Assembly (NCBI RefSeq): GCF_000315055.1
Contig: NZ_BAER01000111.1
Span: 1 to 45,553 of the forward strand
Length of the DNA: 45,553 nucleotides
Origin: Paraglaciecola polaris LMG 21857
GTDB lineage: Bacteria; Pseudomonadota; Gammaproteobacteria; Enterobacterales; Alteromonadaceae
Reading direction: 5' to 3'
Positions within the stretch are counted from its first letter, which is position 1, and the number at the start of each line of letters is the position of its first letter. This document shows positions 1-9,493 of the stretch, piece after piece. The notes below the pieces were generated by a model. The model saw only the letters and a program-made list of their open reading frames with translations, was not told where the DNA came from and made no database searches. The position numbers and the translations under genes were made by a program.

Positions 1-1
1 G

Positions 2-391
2 TGGGTTTCATTCGGCGATGAGCAATTGAATCGGCTTTGGCAGCAATACCCTCAAGACCAATTTGCATTGATGCTAACTCTTGCACCCTCAGTCATTACC
101 ATATTCGCAGGCATATTCTGGCTTCAACGATTGCTATTGGAGCTTAGTCGTGGCCTATTCTATTCGATAAAAAGCATGATCTGTTTGAAATGGTTGGCAT
201 GGTTGTCCCTTTTTGCCGTGATATACCAAATGATCTGGCCATTGCTGCCATCAATGCTGCTCAATGATCTGCAGTCTGTTGATGTGCGTATTCGTCCTTT
301 GACCATAATGGCTGTGCTGTGTTTGCCGGTTTTAGTTCACTTGTTCAGCGCCGCCAAAGAACTTGACCAAGAAAACAACGAGATCGTTTAG
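2..391 (+). CDS. DUF2975 family membrane protein (5' end outside window)
   Basis: The reading frame is open from base 2 to the stop at 389-391, so the true start lies to the left of the window. The visible 129 codons contain three hydrophobic segments: one just after the QYPQDQ stretch, one around WLAWLSLFAVIYQM and one around LTIMAVLCLPVLVHL. That matches the C-terminal half of DUF2975 membrane proteins. The next gene encodes a small XRE-type regulator starting at the base right after this stop codon. This pairing is typical of DUF2975 proteins and suggests a regulator/membrane-protein couple. The function of the family is not established. Confidence 0.75.
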   Translation, partial: WVSFGDEQLNRLWQQYPQDQFALMLTLAPSVITIFAGIFWLQRLLLELSRGLFYSIKSMICLKWLAWLSLFAVIYQMIWPLLPSMLLNDLQSVDVRIRPLTIMAVLCLPVLVHLFSAAKELDQENNEIV

Positions 392-628
392 ATGCCTGTT
401 ATTGTTAATCTCGATGTCATGATGGCTAAGCGTAAAGTCAGTTCAAAAGATTTAGCTAAGTATATTGGTATAACCGAAGCTAATTTATCAATACTGAAAC
501 GTGGGAAAGTTAAAGGTGTCCGCTTTGGTACTCTTGAGGCCATATGCCGCTACTTACACTGCCAGCCTGGTGATATTCTGGCGTTTGAAGATGACACGAA
601 ACCAGACATGCCGCGGCGTATGGAATAA
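392..628 (+). CDS. Small XRE/Cro-type HTH regulator (YozG-like)
   Basis: A 78-residue protein that is almost entirely one helix-turn-helix domain. The segment SSKDLAKYIGITEANLSILK forms the two HTH helices, and LEAICRYLHCQPGDIL is the usual last helix of Cro/C1-type small regulators. Its ATG directly follows the stop of the DUF2975 gene, so the two are almost certainly co-transcribed and translationally coupled. It probably regulates its own operon; no operator could be seen because the promoter lies outside the window. Confidence 0.85.
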   Translation: MPVIVNLDVMMAKRKVSSKDLAKYIGITEANLSILKRGKVKGVRFGTLEAICRYLHCQPGDILAFEDDTKPDMPRRME

Positions 629-646
629 CATGGACGGTGAATAATA

Positions 647-1135
647 ATGCGTCACTTACAGGTTTTTATTGATGGTAGTGTCAATACCCAATTGAAGGTG
701 GGATACGGCGCGTACCTTGTTGTATCTGATCCGAGTGCCTCGATAGAGGCATTGAAATATAGGGTAAAACCCAAGCGTTTTGAGCAAACGAGTTCAACTA
801 AGTTGGAGTTACAAACACTGTTGTGGGCATTGGCAGAAATACGCACATTGGCAGGTAGCGAACCTATCGCGCTGACTATTTATACCGACTCGCAAAACAT
901 TATTAGTTTACCCGACAGACGCGCCCGTCTTGAACAAAATGACTACTTTTCTAGTAACAATAAACGGCTGAATAATTATCAGTTATATCAGGCGTTTTAC
1001 CGTTTAACTTCTGGTATCGAATGCGAATTCGTTAAGGTGGCGGGGCATAAGGTGTCAAGCAATAAGGGGGAAATTGATAGGCGCTTTGCCTTGGTTGATA
1101 AAGCGTCTAGAGGTGCGTTACGGATGGAGTTTTAA
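647..1135 (+). CDS. RNase H-like domain protein
   Basis: A 162-residue protein with an RNase H fold signature. The four acidic residues of the RNase HI active site appear in order and spacing: Asp9 (FIDGS), Glu54 (KLELQ), Asp81 (YTDSQ) and Asp151 (VDKASR). A glycine-histidine (AGHK) sits at the position of the loop histidine. RNase H enzymes cut RNA in RNA-DNA hybrids. It is diverged from housekeeping RnhA, so it is probably a paralogue rather than the main enzyme. It starts 18 bp after the XRE gene and may share its transcript. Catalytic residues look intact; the biological role is unknown. Confidence 0.7.
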   Translation: MRHLQVFIDGSVNTQLKVGYGAYLVVSDPSASIEALKYRVKPKRFEQTSSTKLELQTLLWALAEIRTLAGSEPIALTIYTDSQNIISLPDRRARLEQNDYFSSNNKRLNNYQLYQAFYRLTSGIECEFVKVAGHKVSSNKGEIDRRFALVDKASRGALRMEF

Positions 1136-1280
1136 CGCTTGCCTATTGCTCAAATCCTAACGATAAAAGCGAGTCATGAATAAAAAGCATTTCAATGACT
1201 TGTCGTGGTTCTGATTACAGCGTTTTGTTGAGGTGAATGACTCGGTAGGGGGATTGCCTTTAGGACGTTCATTGTGGCAT

Positions 1281-1781
1281 TTATGTGTTCGTTAACGCGG
1301 CCTGCGCATTAACAAATTCTTGAGCTTGTTCCGATAAGCATCTACCTGACAGATAGTTTTTTTGGCCCTTATGGTAAAGTAACCAGCCCGGAGACGGGTG
1401 ACCAGCCGCAGGCTCTATTTTACTGATCTCTGCCCAAGGGATCGTACTCTCGATATGAATCGATTTACTGCTGACACCAGTGTCATCTATGGTGAGGGTT
1501 AATTCTGTATTGGCGGCTTTACTGATCAATTGCCTAGCGAGCCACCATGATTTTTTAAAGCGGAGACTGAACACTTCTAAACCACCCAGAGCGATAATGA
1601 ACCATGCCACATAGGGGGCTATTTCGGTGAAACTGAGCATAACTAAGCCCGAAATAACCAGAAAAATCGCGATAATATAAGTACGTTTCGCATTGCCAGC
1701 AGACGCTGATGCATCGTAGGTTTCAATAAAGTGGCTTTTATCCAGCATATATGAAGTGGAATAGGTGAAGGGTGTCGTCAT
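1281..1781 (-). CDS. YcxB-like membrane protein
   Basis: A 166-residue protein with two adjacent hydrophobic helices (about residues 34-70), then a soluble C-terminal domain. That domain has the conserved tryptophan motif (IPWAEISKIE) followed by a WLLYHKG strand, as in YcxB-type C-terminal domains. The family has no known function. It stands alone on the minus strand, separated from the RNase H-like gene by 145 bp of convergent intergenic sequence. Confidence 0.6.
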   Translation of the reverse strand: MTTPFTYSTSYMLDKSHFIETYDASASAGNAKRTYIIAIFLVISGLVMLSFTEIAPYVAWFIIALGGLEVFSLRFKKSWWLARQLISKAANTELTLTIDDTGVSSKSIHIESTIPWAEISKIEPAAGHPSPGWLLYHKGQKNYLSGRCLSEQAQEFVNAQAALTNT

Positions 1782-1873
1782 TAATACGTCAAAGCTGAGC
1801 TAAAAATGTAGTGTAGCGAGAAGCGTCCTACCTTGGTAGCGCTTTTAGCCTGATTGTGCTTGCAAGAGATAAC

Positions 1874-1894
1874 AAAAAGGGCCCTAAGGCCCTT
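1874..1894 (-). terminator. Rho-independent terminator of the AsmA-like gene
   Basis: Read on the minus strand, a 7-bp stem AAGGGCC/GGCCCTT with a 4-base loop runs directly into TTTTTGTT. It lies 28 bp beyond the stop of the AsmA-like gene. Confidence 0.8.
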
Positions 1895-1921
1895 CAACAA
1901 TTAAGTGTTTGTAACACGTTG

Positions 1922-2701
1922 CTAATTAAATAAGCCTTTGAGCTTGTCACCTGCTTTTTCGAGCAATTTACCTTTCTGTTTTTCGATCTCTTCGTTCACT
2001 TTCTTCTTAGCTTCTGCTGCCAAGCGTTTTTTCGCTTCCACTTTTGCGGCAGCAATAACGTTATCGAGCATGGTATTAACGACTGCCGCGCCGACTTGAT
2101 TAGCTGGCATGCCATTAGGTTTGCCGATTGGACCCGCGTTGAAGGTGGGTAATGTTACTTCGTAAGCTTTGGTGTCTATTTTTAGATCGCCAGTGGGCAA
2201 TTTTTCAAAATTAAACATCAGGCGCACATTACTTACCGTGACGTTTTCTACTATCACTAAGGGATTAGGTCCCTCTGTGGTTGGTGCTGGTTCATTTGCG
2301 GTTTTTGGCAACTGGGCTTCTAAGTTGCTTTTCAATACCATTAAATTGCCCTGACCATTTGCATCGACTTCATAGAGGATGGCCGGTGCATTGACGCTAA
2401 CGGTCTGAATTACGTATGGCTCATTAATAACGTCGCCTATGTCTAACGTAACAGCAGCAAGACTAAATGCGTTTGCTTCACTGAAACCTTTGGGATTTTT
2501 CACGTTTAGTTCACTGATGGTCATTCGGCCATCGGTCAGCGCCAGCTCAACCTTGCTTACCGCTACTGTGGTTCCTAGGTATTGGCTCCCTTGTTGCTCA
2601 ATTTGGCTGCGAATAAAGTCGCCAGCACCGCTTAACATGTACCATGCACCGCCTGCTATCAGTAGTATGAGCAGACCAAAAATCATTAATCCTTTTTTCA
2701 T
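1922..2701 (-). CDS. AsmA-like family protein
   Basis: A 259-residue protein with one N-terminal membrane anchor (about residues 4-24). A periplasmic domain follows that resembles the short AsmA/DUF748 group: SQYLGTTVAVSKVEL, then repeated beta-strand sequence with LDIGDVINEPYVIQTVSV. The C-terminal 50 residues are rich in Lys, Glu and Ala and predicted to be a long charged helix. AsmA-like proteins bridge or line the envelope, and larger members move lipids between membranes; this short one has no assigned role. A good ribosome site (AAAGGA) precedes the ATG. It has its own terminator and is probably monocistronic. Confidence 0.65.
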   Translation of the reverse strand: MKKGLMIFGLLILLIAGGAWYMLSGAGDFIRSQIEQQGSQYLGTTVAVSKVELALTDGRMTISELNVKNPKGFSEANAFSLAAVTLDIGDVINEPYVIQTVSVNAPAILYEVDANGQGNLMVLKSNLEAQLPKTANEPAPTTEGPNPLVIVENVTVSNVRLMFNFEKLPTGDLKIDTKAYEVTLPTFNAGPIGKPNGMPANQVGAAVVNTMLDNVIAAAKVEAKKRLAAEAKKKVNEEIEKQKGKLLEKAGDKLKGLFN

Positions 2702-3205
2702 GAATTTTTCCTTTCGCTAGTTAGTGAATTTTATTATTGCAACACAGCATATGAATTACTAGCGCACAGGTAAAGCGGGTGCATCATCATTATGATGTTT
2801 TTTATGGGTAAATGAAGATATGCGGCATTTGTATACTGAGCTGTTGGAGTGGGGGGGATGTCATTAAATCACTGAACCCGGCGAGTTTTAATGATGCTTA
2901 ATAGGCAAACTTACTACCCCCCAGATAATCAGCAGGCTTAGTGCTATCTGCTATTTTGCATAGTCCTGCACTGCTGGTTACTGAGTGGTTGCACCAATAA
3001 AGAGGGTGTCAGCGTGGTGATACGCTGATATTAACGGGCAAGGCTTCTGAGGTGAAAAAGGCTTTTAAAGTAAGCTTAGAAATCAACCCAAATAAATAAT
3101 TAAGCTTGTCTGGATTAAACCAGTCGCTCAAGAGAGCGTCATTATTCAATTAAAAAGGGATACGCGCTCTGGGCTGTTAACTCAGCCTTGTCTCAAGCAC
3201 ATGCC
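2702..3205. other. 504-bp intergenic region with a faint coding remnant
   Basis: No intact gene is visible. On the plus strand, 3007-3103 reads without a stop as a short beta-strand-like tail (RGDTLILTGKASEVKKAF and onward) closed by TAA. It may be the 3' relic of a lost gene; no start or family could be assigned. A weak AT-rich hairpin (CATCAT/ATGATG followed by six T) lies at 2782-2803. Confidence 0.3.
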
Positions 3206-4243
3206 CTATTCATCCTCTGGCGTTTCGACGACGCTTTTTATTTCAGAGAGTTCCTGTTGCAACGTGTCTATGCGCCTTTCCATTGCTTTGCGCTGGTCTT
3301 TTTCAGTGTCGGGCATTTGCGCTTCCAAGGATTTTATTTGCTCGAGTATGGCGACTTTGTCGCTGGCTTGCTGCTGAGCTTGTTCGGCTTTATCAAATAC
3401 TACATCTTCTGCTGTGGTCACACTTTGCACTTGATTGAATGCCGGGGAGTGGGCGATTTTACGTTCTACGTCTGGACCTGCGTGCTGGCTAATGAATGTG
3501 GGTGACATAATTTCGATGTCATTGTCGTGTAGGCAATCGAGTACATGGCGATGCAAATTTGAACGTGCGGTAAGCAGGTTTTTTACTTCGACTAATAAAC
3601 CACTGACTTTGTAACTGACTGAAAAATCCCCTAGATGCGTGATATGTACAAAAGGTTCTTCTAGCTCTGTTTGAATGGCTGCTTGTAATAATAAATCATC
3701 AATACGGCTGTGGTGTAAATCATACCCTAGTGATAATTCCACCGAGATGATAGTACCTGAGCGGCGTATCACACTGACGGGTTTTTTGACCAAGGCACTA
3801 TTTGGGATGGATACCAGTTCTCGGGTTTGGGTTTGAATTTCACAGTCGAATAGCCCAAGTTCAGTGACACGGCCAAAGTAGGTATCAAAGCTGATGAAAT
3901 CACCGGTGCGAAAAGGTTGAGTGAAGCGCATGAGTGCCCCAGCCATTAGGTTACTGAATAAAGTGGTAGAGGAAAATGCTAATAATCCAGATAACACCAG
4001 ACCAATTAAACTTAAGATTTGCAGCTCTAAGCTTTCGGATACGGGAAGCATGATCACGACCGTGACTAACCCCACCAGCATAAGCGTTAACATGGCTAAT
4101 TGGCGAGCGAAAATATTCTCATCGCCTGTGTGTTTCAACGTATTAAACAGCAGTCGCTGGGCTATCCAGGTCAGTATTGCGAAGGTTGCGAGTGTGACGG
4201 TGACCGGTAACCAGTCGCTGATAAAATTGTTGCTCATAGGCAT
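3206..4243 (-). CDS. MscS-family mechanosensitive ion channel
   Basis: A 345-residue protein. Three transmembrane helices fall at about residues 10-100. The third is the pore helix, rich in Gly, Ala and Ser (LSGLLAFSSTTLFSNLMAGALMR). The beta domain follows (FRTGDFISFDTYFGRVTELGLFDCEIQT and the IPNSAL motif), then the mixed alpha/beta vestibule. The last 70 residues are a charged coiled-coil tail (about 280-345) that ordinary MscS lacks. MscS channels open on membrane tension and release solutes during osmotic down-shock. No partner gene is close, so it is likely a single transcription unit. Confidence 0.88.
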   Translation of the reverse strand: MPMSNNFISDWLPVTVTLATFAILTWIAQRLLFNTLKHTGDENIFARQLAMLTLMLVGLVTVVIMLPVSESLELQILSLIGLVLSGLLAFSSTTLFSNLMAGALMRFTQPFRTGDFISFDTYFGRVTELGLFDCEIQTQTRELVSIPNSALVKKPVSVIRRSGTIISVELSLGYDLHHSRIDDLLLQAAIQTELEEPFVHITHLGDFSVSYKVSGLLVEVKNLLTARSNLHRHVLDCLHDNDIEIMSPTFISQHAGPDVERKIAHSPAFNQVQSVTTAEDVVFDKAEQAQQQASDKVAILEQIKSLEAQMPDTEKDQRKAMERRIDTLQQELSEIKSVVETPEDE

Positions 4244-4397
4244 ATCCTTTTGTTTTAGCCAATTAGATTAGCCATGAAAAACGGTGTTTCAATATCTTGG
4301 TTATACCTTGAACCTCGGGTGAAATGCCAGCCAAATTCTACGTTTATCTAGGGACTCAGTGCCCTTGATCTAATTTGTTCTGCTCTTGAATGAATAT

Positions 4398-4436
4398 TTG
4401 ACATTCGGAAAAACATATATATGATATTTCGCATGT
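4398..4436 (+). promoter_or_regulatory. ars operon promoter with inverted-repeat candidate operator
   Basis: A consensus -35 box TTGACA (4398-4403) stands 16 bp from a -10 box TATGAT (4420-4425). An imperfect inverted repeat, ACATTCGGAAA at 4401-4411 and TTTCGCATGT at 4427-4436, brackets the -10 region. This placement suits ArsR repression, where the unliganded dimer covers the promoter and arsenite or antimonite releases it. The operator call is inference from symmetry and position. Confidence 0.6.
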
Positions 4437-4455
4437 TAATCTGCAGAAGCCAGTT

Positions 4456-4815
4456 ATGTCAACTCACATGCCGTTACCCTTGTTCACGCCGCTTTCATTT
4501 TATAAGTGTTTGTCTGACGATACGCGACTCAAAGCCTTGTTGTTGATTTATTTGGAAAAAGAGCTTTGTGTATGCGATTTGATTACCGCTCTTGAACTGA
4601 GTCAACCTAAGGTGTCACGTCATTTGGCTGATTTACGCCGTTGCCAAATTTTATGTGACGAGCGCAGAGGGAAATGGGTGTATTACTCACTCAATCCTAA
4701 ATTGCCCCATTGGGTAATGAGTGTGCTTGAAACCACAGCGCACAATACTGAAAGCTATTTAAATGACTGTATCACCAACCTCAATATTGCCAAGCAAAAT
4801 GAATGCTGTGAGTAA
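4456..4815 (+). CDS. arsR: ArsR-family arsenic-responsive repressor
   Basis: A 119-residue winged-helix repressor. The alpha-3 metal-binding motif ELCVCDL places Cys38 and Cys40 as arsenite ligands, with Cys18 upstream and a Cys-Cys pair near the C-terminus. The recognition helix follows (LSQPKVSRHLADL) and then the wing (RRGKWVYYSL). Proteins of this type repress the ars operon and dissociate when As(III) or Sb(III) binds the cysteines. It is the first gene of arsR-arsC-arsH-acr3, and the operator candidate lies just upstream. The stop codon overlaps the first possible ATG of arsC by one base. Confidence 0.93.
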   Translation: MSTHMPLPLFTPLSFYKCLSDDTRLKALLLIYLEKELCVCDLITALELSQPKVSRHLADLRRCQILCDERRGKWVYYSLNPKLPHWVMSVLETTAHNTESYLNDCITNLNIAKQNECCE

Positions 4816-4877
4816 TGTTTTGTGCCGTAAGTCCGTTCTACCCGCAATCGAAATTATCAGCTGAGTCGAGTGTTTCC

Positions 4878-5351
4878 ATGTTAAAAATATTATTTATTTG
4901 TACCCATAATCGTTGTCGCAGTATTTTATCTGAAGCGATAACTAATCACCTAGGTCAGGGCAAATTAGAAGCACGCAGCGCTGGCAGCCAGCCTGTGGGG
5001 GAAGTGCATCCTTTGTCGCTTAAGTACCTGCAAGAAGAGGGTGTTAACACCCAAGGGCTGATAAGCCAATCGTGGGATGAATTCGAAGACTTTGCTCCAG
5101 ATGTGGTGATCACTGTATGTGATAGTGCGGCAGGGGAAGCGTGCCCGTTGTGGTTTGGCGACAGTGTAAAAGTACATTGGGGATTGTCTGATCCGTCTAA
5201 GCTAACTGGCGATGAAGAACATATCGCTCAGGCGTTTCGCACAAGCATAAATGAAATTAGTCAGCGTGTGCATGCCATGCTCACTATCAAGGCTGACGCC
5301 CAGGATGCTGTGGCTCTGCGTCAAGCATTCAACCACTTGGGGGCAAAATAA
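4878..5351 (+). CDS. arsC: Arsenate reductase, LMW-phosphatase fold
   Basis: Reduces arsenate to arsenite in the cytoplasm so that the efflux pump can expel it. The phosphatase-like P-loop [10 protein letters not shown] holds Cys8-(X5)-Arg14. Two more cysteines, Cys81 and Cys89, match the spacing of the three-cysteine relay of thioredoxin-coupled ArsC. The start at 4878 gives 157 residues and places the first strand (LKILFIC) at the N-terminus, as is normal in the family. An earlier ATG at 4815, touching the arsR stop, would add 21 unlikely residues. Its stop overlaps the arsH ATG by one base, indicating tight coupling. Confidence 0.9.
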   Translation: MLKILFICTHNRCRSILSEAITNHLGQGKLEARSAGSQPVGEVHPLSLKYLQEEGVNTQGLISQSWDEFEDFAPDVVITVCDSAAGEACPLWFGDSVKVHWGLSDPSKLTGDEEHIAQAFRTSINEISQRVHAMLTIKADAQDAVALRQAFNHLGAK

Positions 5352-6085
5352 TGTCTGATATCGAATCACGCGTGTGCTCGACCTTACCTGACAATATTGA
5401 TGCTGGGTCGTTCGTTGTGCCGCAATTCAATCAATTTAAAACGGCGTCGTTCGTCCACAAACCACGTATTTTATTATTATATGGCTCGCTGCGGGCTCGT
5501 TCTTTTAGCCGCTTAGTAGTAGAAGAGAGTGCCCGTATACTGCAAGCCATGGGCGCTGAAACACGTATTTTCAATCCGACAGGATTACCGTTACCGGATG
5601 GTGATGACGCCGAAAATACAAAAGTAGCTGAACTACGCGAATTGATGTTGTGGTCAGAAGGCCAAGTGTGGTGCTCACCGGAACGCCATGGTTCGATGAC
5701 TGGCATACTGAAGAGCCAAATTGATTGGGTGCCGCTTTCAATTGGTGCGGTTCGCCCCACACAAGGAAAAACACTTGCCGTTATGCAGGTAAGTGGTGGA
5801 TCACAGTCCTTTAATGCGGTTAACCAGATGCGTGTATTAGGCCGTTGGATGCGTATGTTGACCATACCTAATCAATCATCTGTAGCGAAAGCCTTTATGG
5901 AGTTTGACGACAATGACTGTATGAAACCATCGCCATATTACAACCGTATTGTAGATGTGCTGGAGGAGCTAATGAAATTTACACTATTAACGCGAGATAA
6001 CGCCGATTATTTAGTTGACCGTTATTCCGAACGAGTTGAAAGCGCTGAGCAAGTGAGTCAACGCGTCAATCAACGCTCTATTTAG
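5351..6085 (+). CDS. arsH: ArsH, NADPH-dependent FMN reductase of the ars operon
   Basis: A 244-residue flavodoxin-fold protein. The phosphate-binding loop [13 protein letters not shown] (about residue 43) and the [20 protein letters not shown] stretch (about residues 105-125) are hallmarks of ArsH. ArsH proteins use NADPH and FMN to oxidise trivalent organoarsenicals to less toxic pentavalent forms and also reduce quinones or azo compounds. Its ATG overlaps the arsC stop, and acr3 follows after 13 bp, so it is an internal operon gene expressed under arsenic stress. Confidence 0.93.
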   Translation: MSDIESRVCSTLPDNIDAGSFVVPQFNQFKTASFVHKPRILLLYGSLRARSFSRLVVEESARILQAMGAETRIFNPTGLPLPDGDDAENTKVAELRELMLWSEGQVWCSPERHGSMTGILKSQIDWVPLSIGAVRPTQGKTLAVMQVSGGSQSFNAVNQMRVLGRWMRMLTIPNQSSVAKAFMEFDDNDCMKPSPYYNRIVDVLEELMKFTLLTRDNADYLVDRYSERVESAEQVSQRVNQRSI

Positions 6086-6098
6086 CAGGTATTTTAGC

Positions 6099-7124
6099 AT
6101 GGGATTATTTGAACGTTATTTATCGATTTGGGTGGCATTGAGTATTGCTGCTGGTGTGATTCTGGGTAGTTTCTTGCCTGAGTTATTTGCTGGAGTGGCC
6201 GCACTGGAATATGCGCACGTTAATGTCGTGGTAGCCGTACTGATTTGGTTGATGATCTACCCCATGATGATCCAAATCGATTTTTCATCCCTTAAAGATG
6301 TCGGTCGCAAACCGAAAGGCATCTTGCTGACACTGGCGATTAACTGGCTCATCAAACCTTTTACCATGGCTGCATTAGGCTGGTTGTTTTTTAAAGGCTT
6401 CTTTGCCGACTGGGTTGATCCGCAAACCGCAAACGAATATATCGCCGGTATGATCTTGCTCGGCGTAGCGCCGTGCACGGCTATGGTATTTGTGTGGAGT
6501 CAGCTAACCAAAGGGGATGCTAATTATACTCTGGTACAGGTCTCGGTGAATGACATCATTATGATCTTTGCTTTTGCCCCTATTAGTGCGTTATTGCTCG
6601 GCATGAGCGATATTCAGGTGCCTTGGGAAACCTTGCTAATTTCAGTGTTGTTATATGTATTGCTGCCACTGATTGCCGGGGCGCTCACGCGCTCTTGGCT
6701 TAACAAGGCAGGCGACAGTGAGGGGGATAGCAACATTCATCGTTTTGTCGCCACCCTGAAACCTTGGTCGATTATCGGCTTGCTGGCGACAGTGGGATTG
6801 TTGTTTGGCTTTCAAGCACAAACGATCCTCGACCAGCCACAGATGATCTTATTGATCGCGATACCGCTATTGATTCAAACATACGGCATTTTTGCTATTA
6901 CTTATTACGCTGCCAAGCGCTTAAGCTTGCCACATAATGTGGCAGCACCTGCCAGTATGATTGGCTCGTCCAACTTTTTTGAGTTGGCGGTGGCAGTCGC
7001 TATATCGTTATTTGGCTTACATTCAGGGGCTGCTCTTGCCACGGTCGTCGGGGTGTTGGTTGAAGTGCCAGTGATGCTGTCGTTAGTGTATTTTGCTAAT
7101 CGTACACGCCATTGGTTTGTCTGA
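6099..7124 (+). CDS. acr3: ACR3-family arsenite efflux transporter
   Basis: A 341-residue protein with about ten transmembrane helices. The conserved helix-4 cysteine lies in [15 protein letters not shown], essential for As(III) transport in ACR3 proteins, and a second conserved stretch ([11 protein letters not shown]) lies near the C-terminus. It exports arsenite made by ArsC, driven by the membrane potential or a proton gradient. It closes the ars operon. No strong plus-strand terminator follows: the hairpin at 7152-7172 has its T-tract on the other strand, so transcription may run on towards the 3' end of dapD. Confidence 0.93.
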   Translation: MGLFERYLSIWVALSIAAGVILGSFLPELFAGVAALEYAHVNVVVAVLIWLMIYPMMIQIDFSSLKDVGRKPKGILLTLAINWLIKPFTMAALGWLFFKGFFADWVDPQTANEYIAGMILLGVAPCTAMVFVWSQLTKGDANYTLVQVSVNDIIMIFAFAPISALLLGMSDIQVPWETLLISVLLYVLLPLIAGALTRSWLNKAGDSEGDSNIHRFVATLKPWSIIGLLATVGLLFGFQAQTILDQPQMILLIAIPLLIQTYGIFAITYYAAKRLSLPHNVAAPASMIGSSNFFELAVAVAISLFGLHSGAALATVVGVLVEVPVMLSLVYFANRTRHWFV

Positions 7125-7146
7125 TATTGATTTGCCTACTGCCCAT

Positions 7147-7172
7147 AAAAAAGCCAGCAAATTAAGCTGGCT
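7147..7172 (-). terminator. Rho-independent terminator of dapD
   Basis: On the minus strand the 7-bp stem AGCCAGC/GCTGGCT with a 7-base loop is followed by six T. It lies about 30 bp past the dapD stop, between the convergent acr3 and dapD genes. Confidence 0.8.
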
Positions 7173-7204
7173 CTTGGGTTGGCTTTAATGGTCAAAGTAT
7201 TGAT

Positions 7205-8101
7205 TTAGTCGTTGCTGTGCAAGCTCGCGTTTAGCCCGCCCCATTTAGATGAATCTGCCACTATGGCTTCAACGCTACCGTTTTGGCTGTTACGGCGGAA
7301 CAACAAACCGTTCATGCCTGATAACTGACGGGCGGCAACGACTTCGCCGTCTGGGGTGGTTACCTTGGTGCCAGCTGTAACATACAAGCCTGCTTCAACG
7401 ATACAGTCATCACCAAGTGAAATGCCGGTACCTGCATTGGCACCTAACATGCTGTTTTTGCCAATTGAGTTTATGGTTTTTCCGCCACCGGATAAAGTAC
7501 CCATGGTTGATGCGCCACCGCCGATATCGGAACCATCGCCTACTACCACACCTTGAGAAATACGCCCTTCAACCATAGAACTGCCGAGTGTACCTGCGTT
7601 AAAGTTAACGAAGCCCTCATGCATTACTGTGGTGCCAGCGGCTAAATGAGCGCCCAAACGTACTCGGTCAGCATCACCGATGCGCACACCTTCTGGGATA
7701 ACGTAGTCGGTCATACGTGGGAATTTGTCTATAGAAGATATGCTCAGATGATGATGCTCGCCAGCGATGGCGCCGCGTAGTGCTTCGACTTTATTCGGCA
7801 GTACGGGGCCAGCTGAGGTCCAGGCCACATTGGTCAGTAAACCAAAAATTCCCGTTAGATTAATCTTGTTAGGCTGAACACTGCCTTCAGATAATAAATG
7901 TAAACGCAGGTAAGCGTCTTCGATGGTTTGGGGAGCGCCGTCGATCTCTAATTCGATTTCAACGAAATCGCTGTTAATCAAGCCTACTTTTTGCGCAAGG
8001 CAGCTACGCGCAATTTGGGTATTCGCGCGTGGAAACCACACATCTAACGTTTTACCACTCTCGGCATCGATGTAACGATGACCAATACGTTTTACAGTCA
8101 T
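7205..8101 (-). CDS. dapD: Tetrahydrodipicolinate N-succinyltransferase
   Basis: A 298-residue acyltransferase of the lysine/diaminopimelate pathway. It transfers succinyl from succinyl-CoA to tetrahydrodipicolinate. The C-terminal half is a left-handed beta-helix of hexapeptide repeats (VRIGDADRVRLGAHLAAGTTV onward, GISLGDDCIVEAGLYV). It contains the EGRISQGVVVGDGSDIGGGAS segment characteristic of the longer gammaproteobacterial/actinobacterial DapD subtype rather than the 274-residue E. coli type. The N-terminal 110 residues are the subtype-specific helical and alpha/beta cap. A clear ribosome site (AGGA) precedes the ATG. It stands alone with its own terminator. Confidence 0.93.
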   Translation of the reverse strand: MTVKRIGHRYIDAESGKTLDVWFPRANTQIARSCLAQKVGLINSDFVEIELEIDGAPQTIEDAYLRLHLLSEGSVQPNKINLTGIFGLLTNVAWTSAGPVLPNKVEALRGAIAGEHHHLSISSIDKFPRMTDYVIPEGVRIGDADRVRLGAHLAAGTTVMHEGFVNFNAGTLGSSMVEGRISQGVVVGDGSDIGGGASTMGTLSGGGKTINSIGKNSMLGANAGTGISLGDDCIVEAGLYVTAGTKVTTPDGEVVAARQLSGMNGLLFRRNSQNGSVEAIVADSSKWGGLNASLHSND

Positions 8102-8235
8102 TTATTTTTCCTAGTTTCGTTAGTTTTAAAGGCAGAAGCCGAATTATGTCTTGTATTGACACAGTTGGCAGCCCCATTTTACTTATAAATTATAATCAAC
8201 GTCGAATTAAACCTACTGTGCAGACCAGTAGCAGC

Positions 8236-9075
8236 CTACAAAGTGAGGGATAGTTCACTATTTATTTTTTCTGTGGCAGCAATTTTTTTCTGTACAGCAA
8301 AATCGACTAAGGATAATTCAACGCCGCGATTGGCTGCGTTTGCTGCCGCAGGATCGAATGAACACAGGGTGAGAATTTCATTGTAGCTTTGCGTTTGCCA
8401 GATGTAACAACGGTTGAAGCCACTGTGCAGCAACGCATAACCTTTGTCGTCGTTAACTAATTTTGCACTGAGCGAGACGCGTAAATCTTGAAAATAGTCC
8501 GTGACTTGGGCTGCTATGTCTACCCGTGGCTCGAGAGTTTTAATATAACGGTTAAGTGGCACATCCCCTTGTTGGACACCTGCTTGCTGGCGAGCACTTT
8601 CGATACTGAGTGGGTTACCGTATTTTGCAATTGCGGATGTGAGGACATCGTTTAATACGTCTTTGATCCCCACATAAGCACTTTCAACCGTATACAAGCT
8701 AGATATCTTGGTAATAAAACCATTGAATTTGTTGAAATTTAATTCAAGGCGTTGTTCTAAACGCGAATTTTGATAAGGCTGGTAAAAACTCAGGCGTACT
8801 TTATCGCTACGTGTACTGCCGGCGATGTGATGTAATTTAGCCCCTTGATCATACAGGCTCATCGCGCTGGCAAGGGCGTTATCGCCAATATACAGACTTT
8901 TAATATCTAGGGTACTGCGACTATCTTGACTGATTGTTAAACGCTGGGTGGCATCGAAGCGTTTTAATCCTGTGGTTTGCTCTAATGGATGAACATCAGC
9001 AGCATGGGCTAAACCCGAGCCTGCCAACGATAGATAACTAACTAACAAAAAACGTTTTGGGATCTTTATCTTCAT
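8236..9075 (-). CDS. Exported protein of unknown function
   Basis: Using the ATG at 9075 gives 279 residues starting with a clear signal peptide (MKIKIPKRFLLVSYLSLAGSGLAHA). An AGGAACCC ribosome site sits just upstream. Earlier in-frame starts back to 9198 would bury the signal peptide and are rejected. The mature part is a mostly soluble, alpha/beta-looking domain with two late cysteines (FNRCYIW and LTLCSF) that could form a disulfide. I do not recognise the family. It is divergent from the RIO1-type kinase and downstream of no operon partner. Confidence 0.7.
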   Translation of the reverse strand: MKIKIPKRFLLVSYLSLAGSGLAHAADVHPLEQTTGLKRFDATQRLTISQDSRSTLDIKSLYIGDNALASAMSLYDQGAKLHHIAGSTRSDKVRLSFYQPYQNSRLEQRLELNFNKFNGFITKISSLYTVESAYVGIKDVLNDVLTSAIAKYGNPLSIESARQQAGVQQGDVPLNRYIKTLEPRVDIAAQVTDYFQDLRVSLSAKLVNDDKGYALLHSGFNRCYIWQTQSYNEILTLCSFDPAAANAANRGVELSLVDFAVQKKIAATEKINSELSLTL

Positions 9076-9493
9076 GGGGTTCCTAATGGCGTGAACAGCT
9101 ATGCCTAACATGCAGCATAGCACTTCGGGCTGTCCGGCAACACTCATGCAAGGCCAGTGAAAGATATAGTTATGAAAGTGTGATTTACAATCATTCAATC
9201 GACGGGTGGCTTTTGGCTAAAGCTATGAGTCGCGTATGATATGCAAGTTTATATACCGCCGCTATTGAAGCACTTGATATTGCAACACTAGCAGATTAAT
9301 CTAATGCAAAGGGTCGCGACAGTAACCTGCTTTAGGAGCTTAAAATTTGCACCAAATAGATTTAACCAATTGCTGCTATAAATTTCCTCTAGATCCAACA
9401 GTCATGTTTATTTTTAAGGTATTTCGTTGAGTGAATGTATGACAAACTTTTGCGGCTATTCCAAGCACGCCTTAACTGCTGTATAACGACGCC
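9076..9493. other. 418-bp divergent intergenic region upstream of the kinase
   Basis: Holds the promoters of the exported protein (minus) and the RIO1-type kinase (plus). The best visible element is an extended -10, TGC followed by TATAAA at 9374-9382, about 110 bp before the kinase ATG. No gene or strong repeat is seen. Confidence 0.4.

Noticed and set aside
3188-3505. A 105-residue plus-strand frame opposite the mscS gene
   Set aside because: It is the antisense of a clear MscS coding region and has no independent support.
4815-4877. An earlier arsC start at 4815 overlapping the arsR stop
   Set aside because: It adds 21 residues before the first strand of the phosphatase fold, which normally starts the protein. 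The overlap is attractive but the family length favours 4878.
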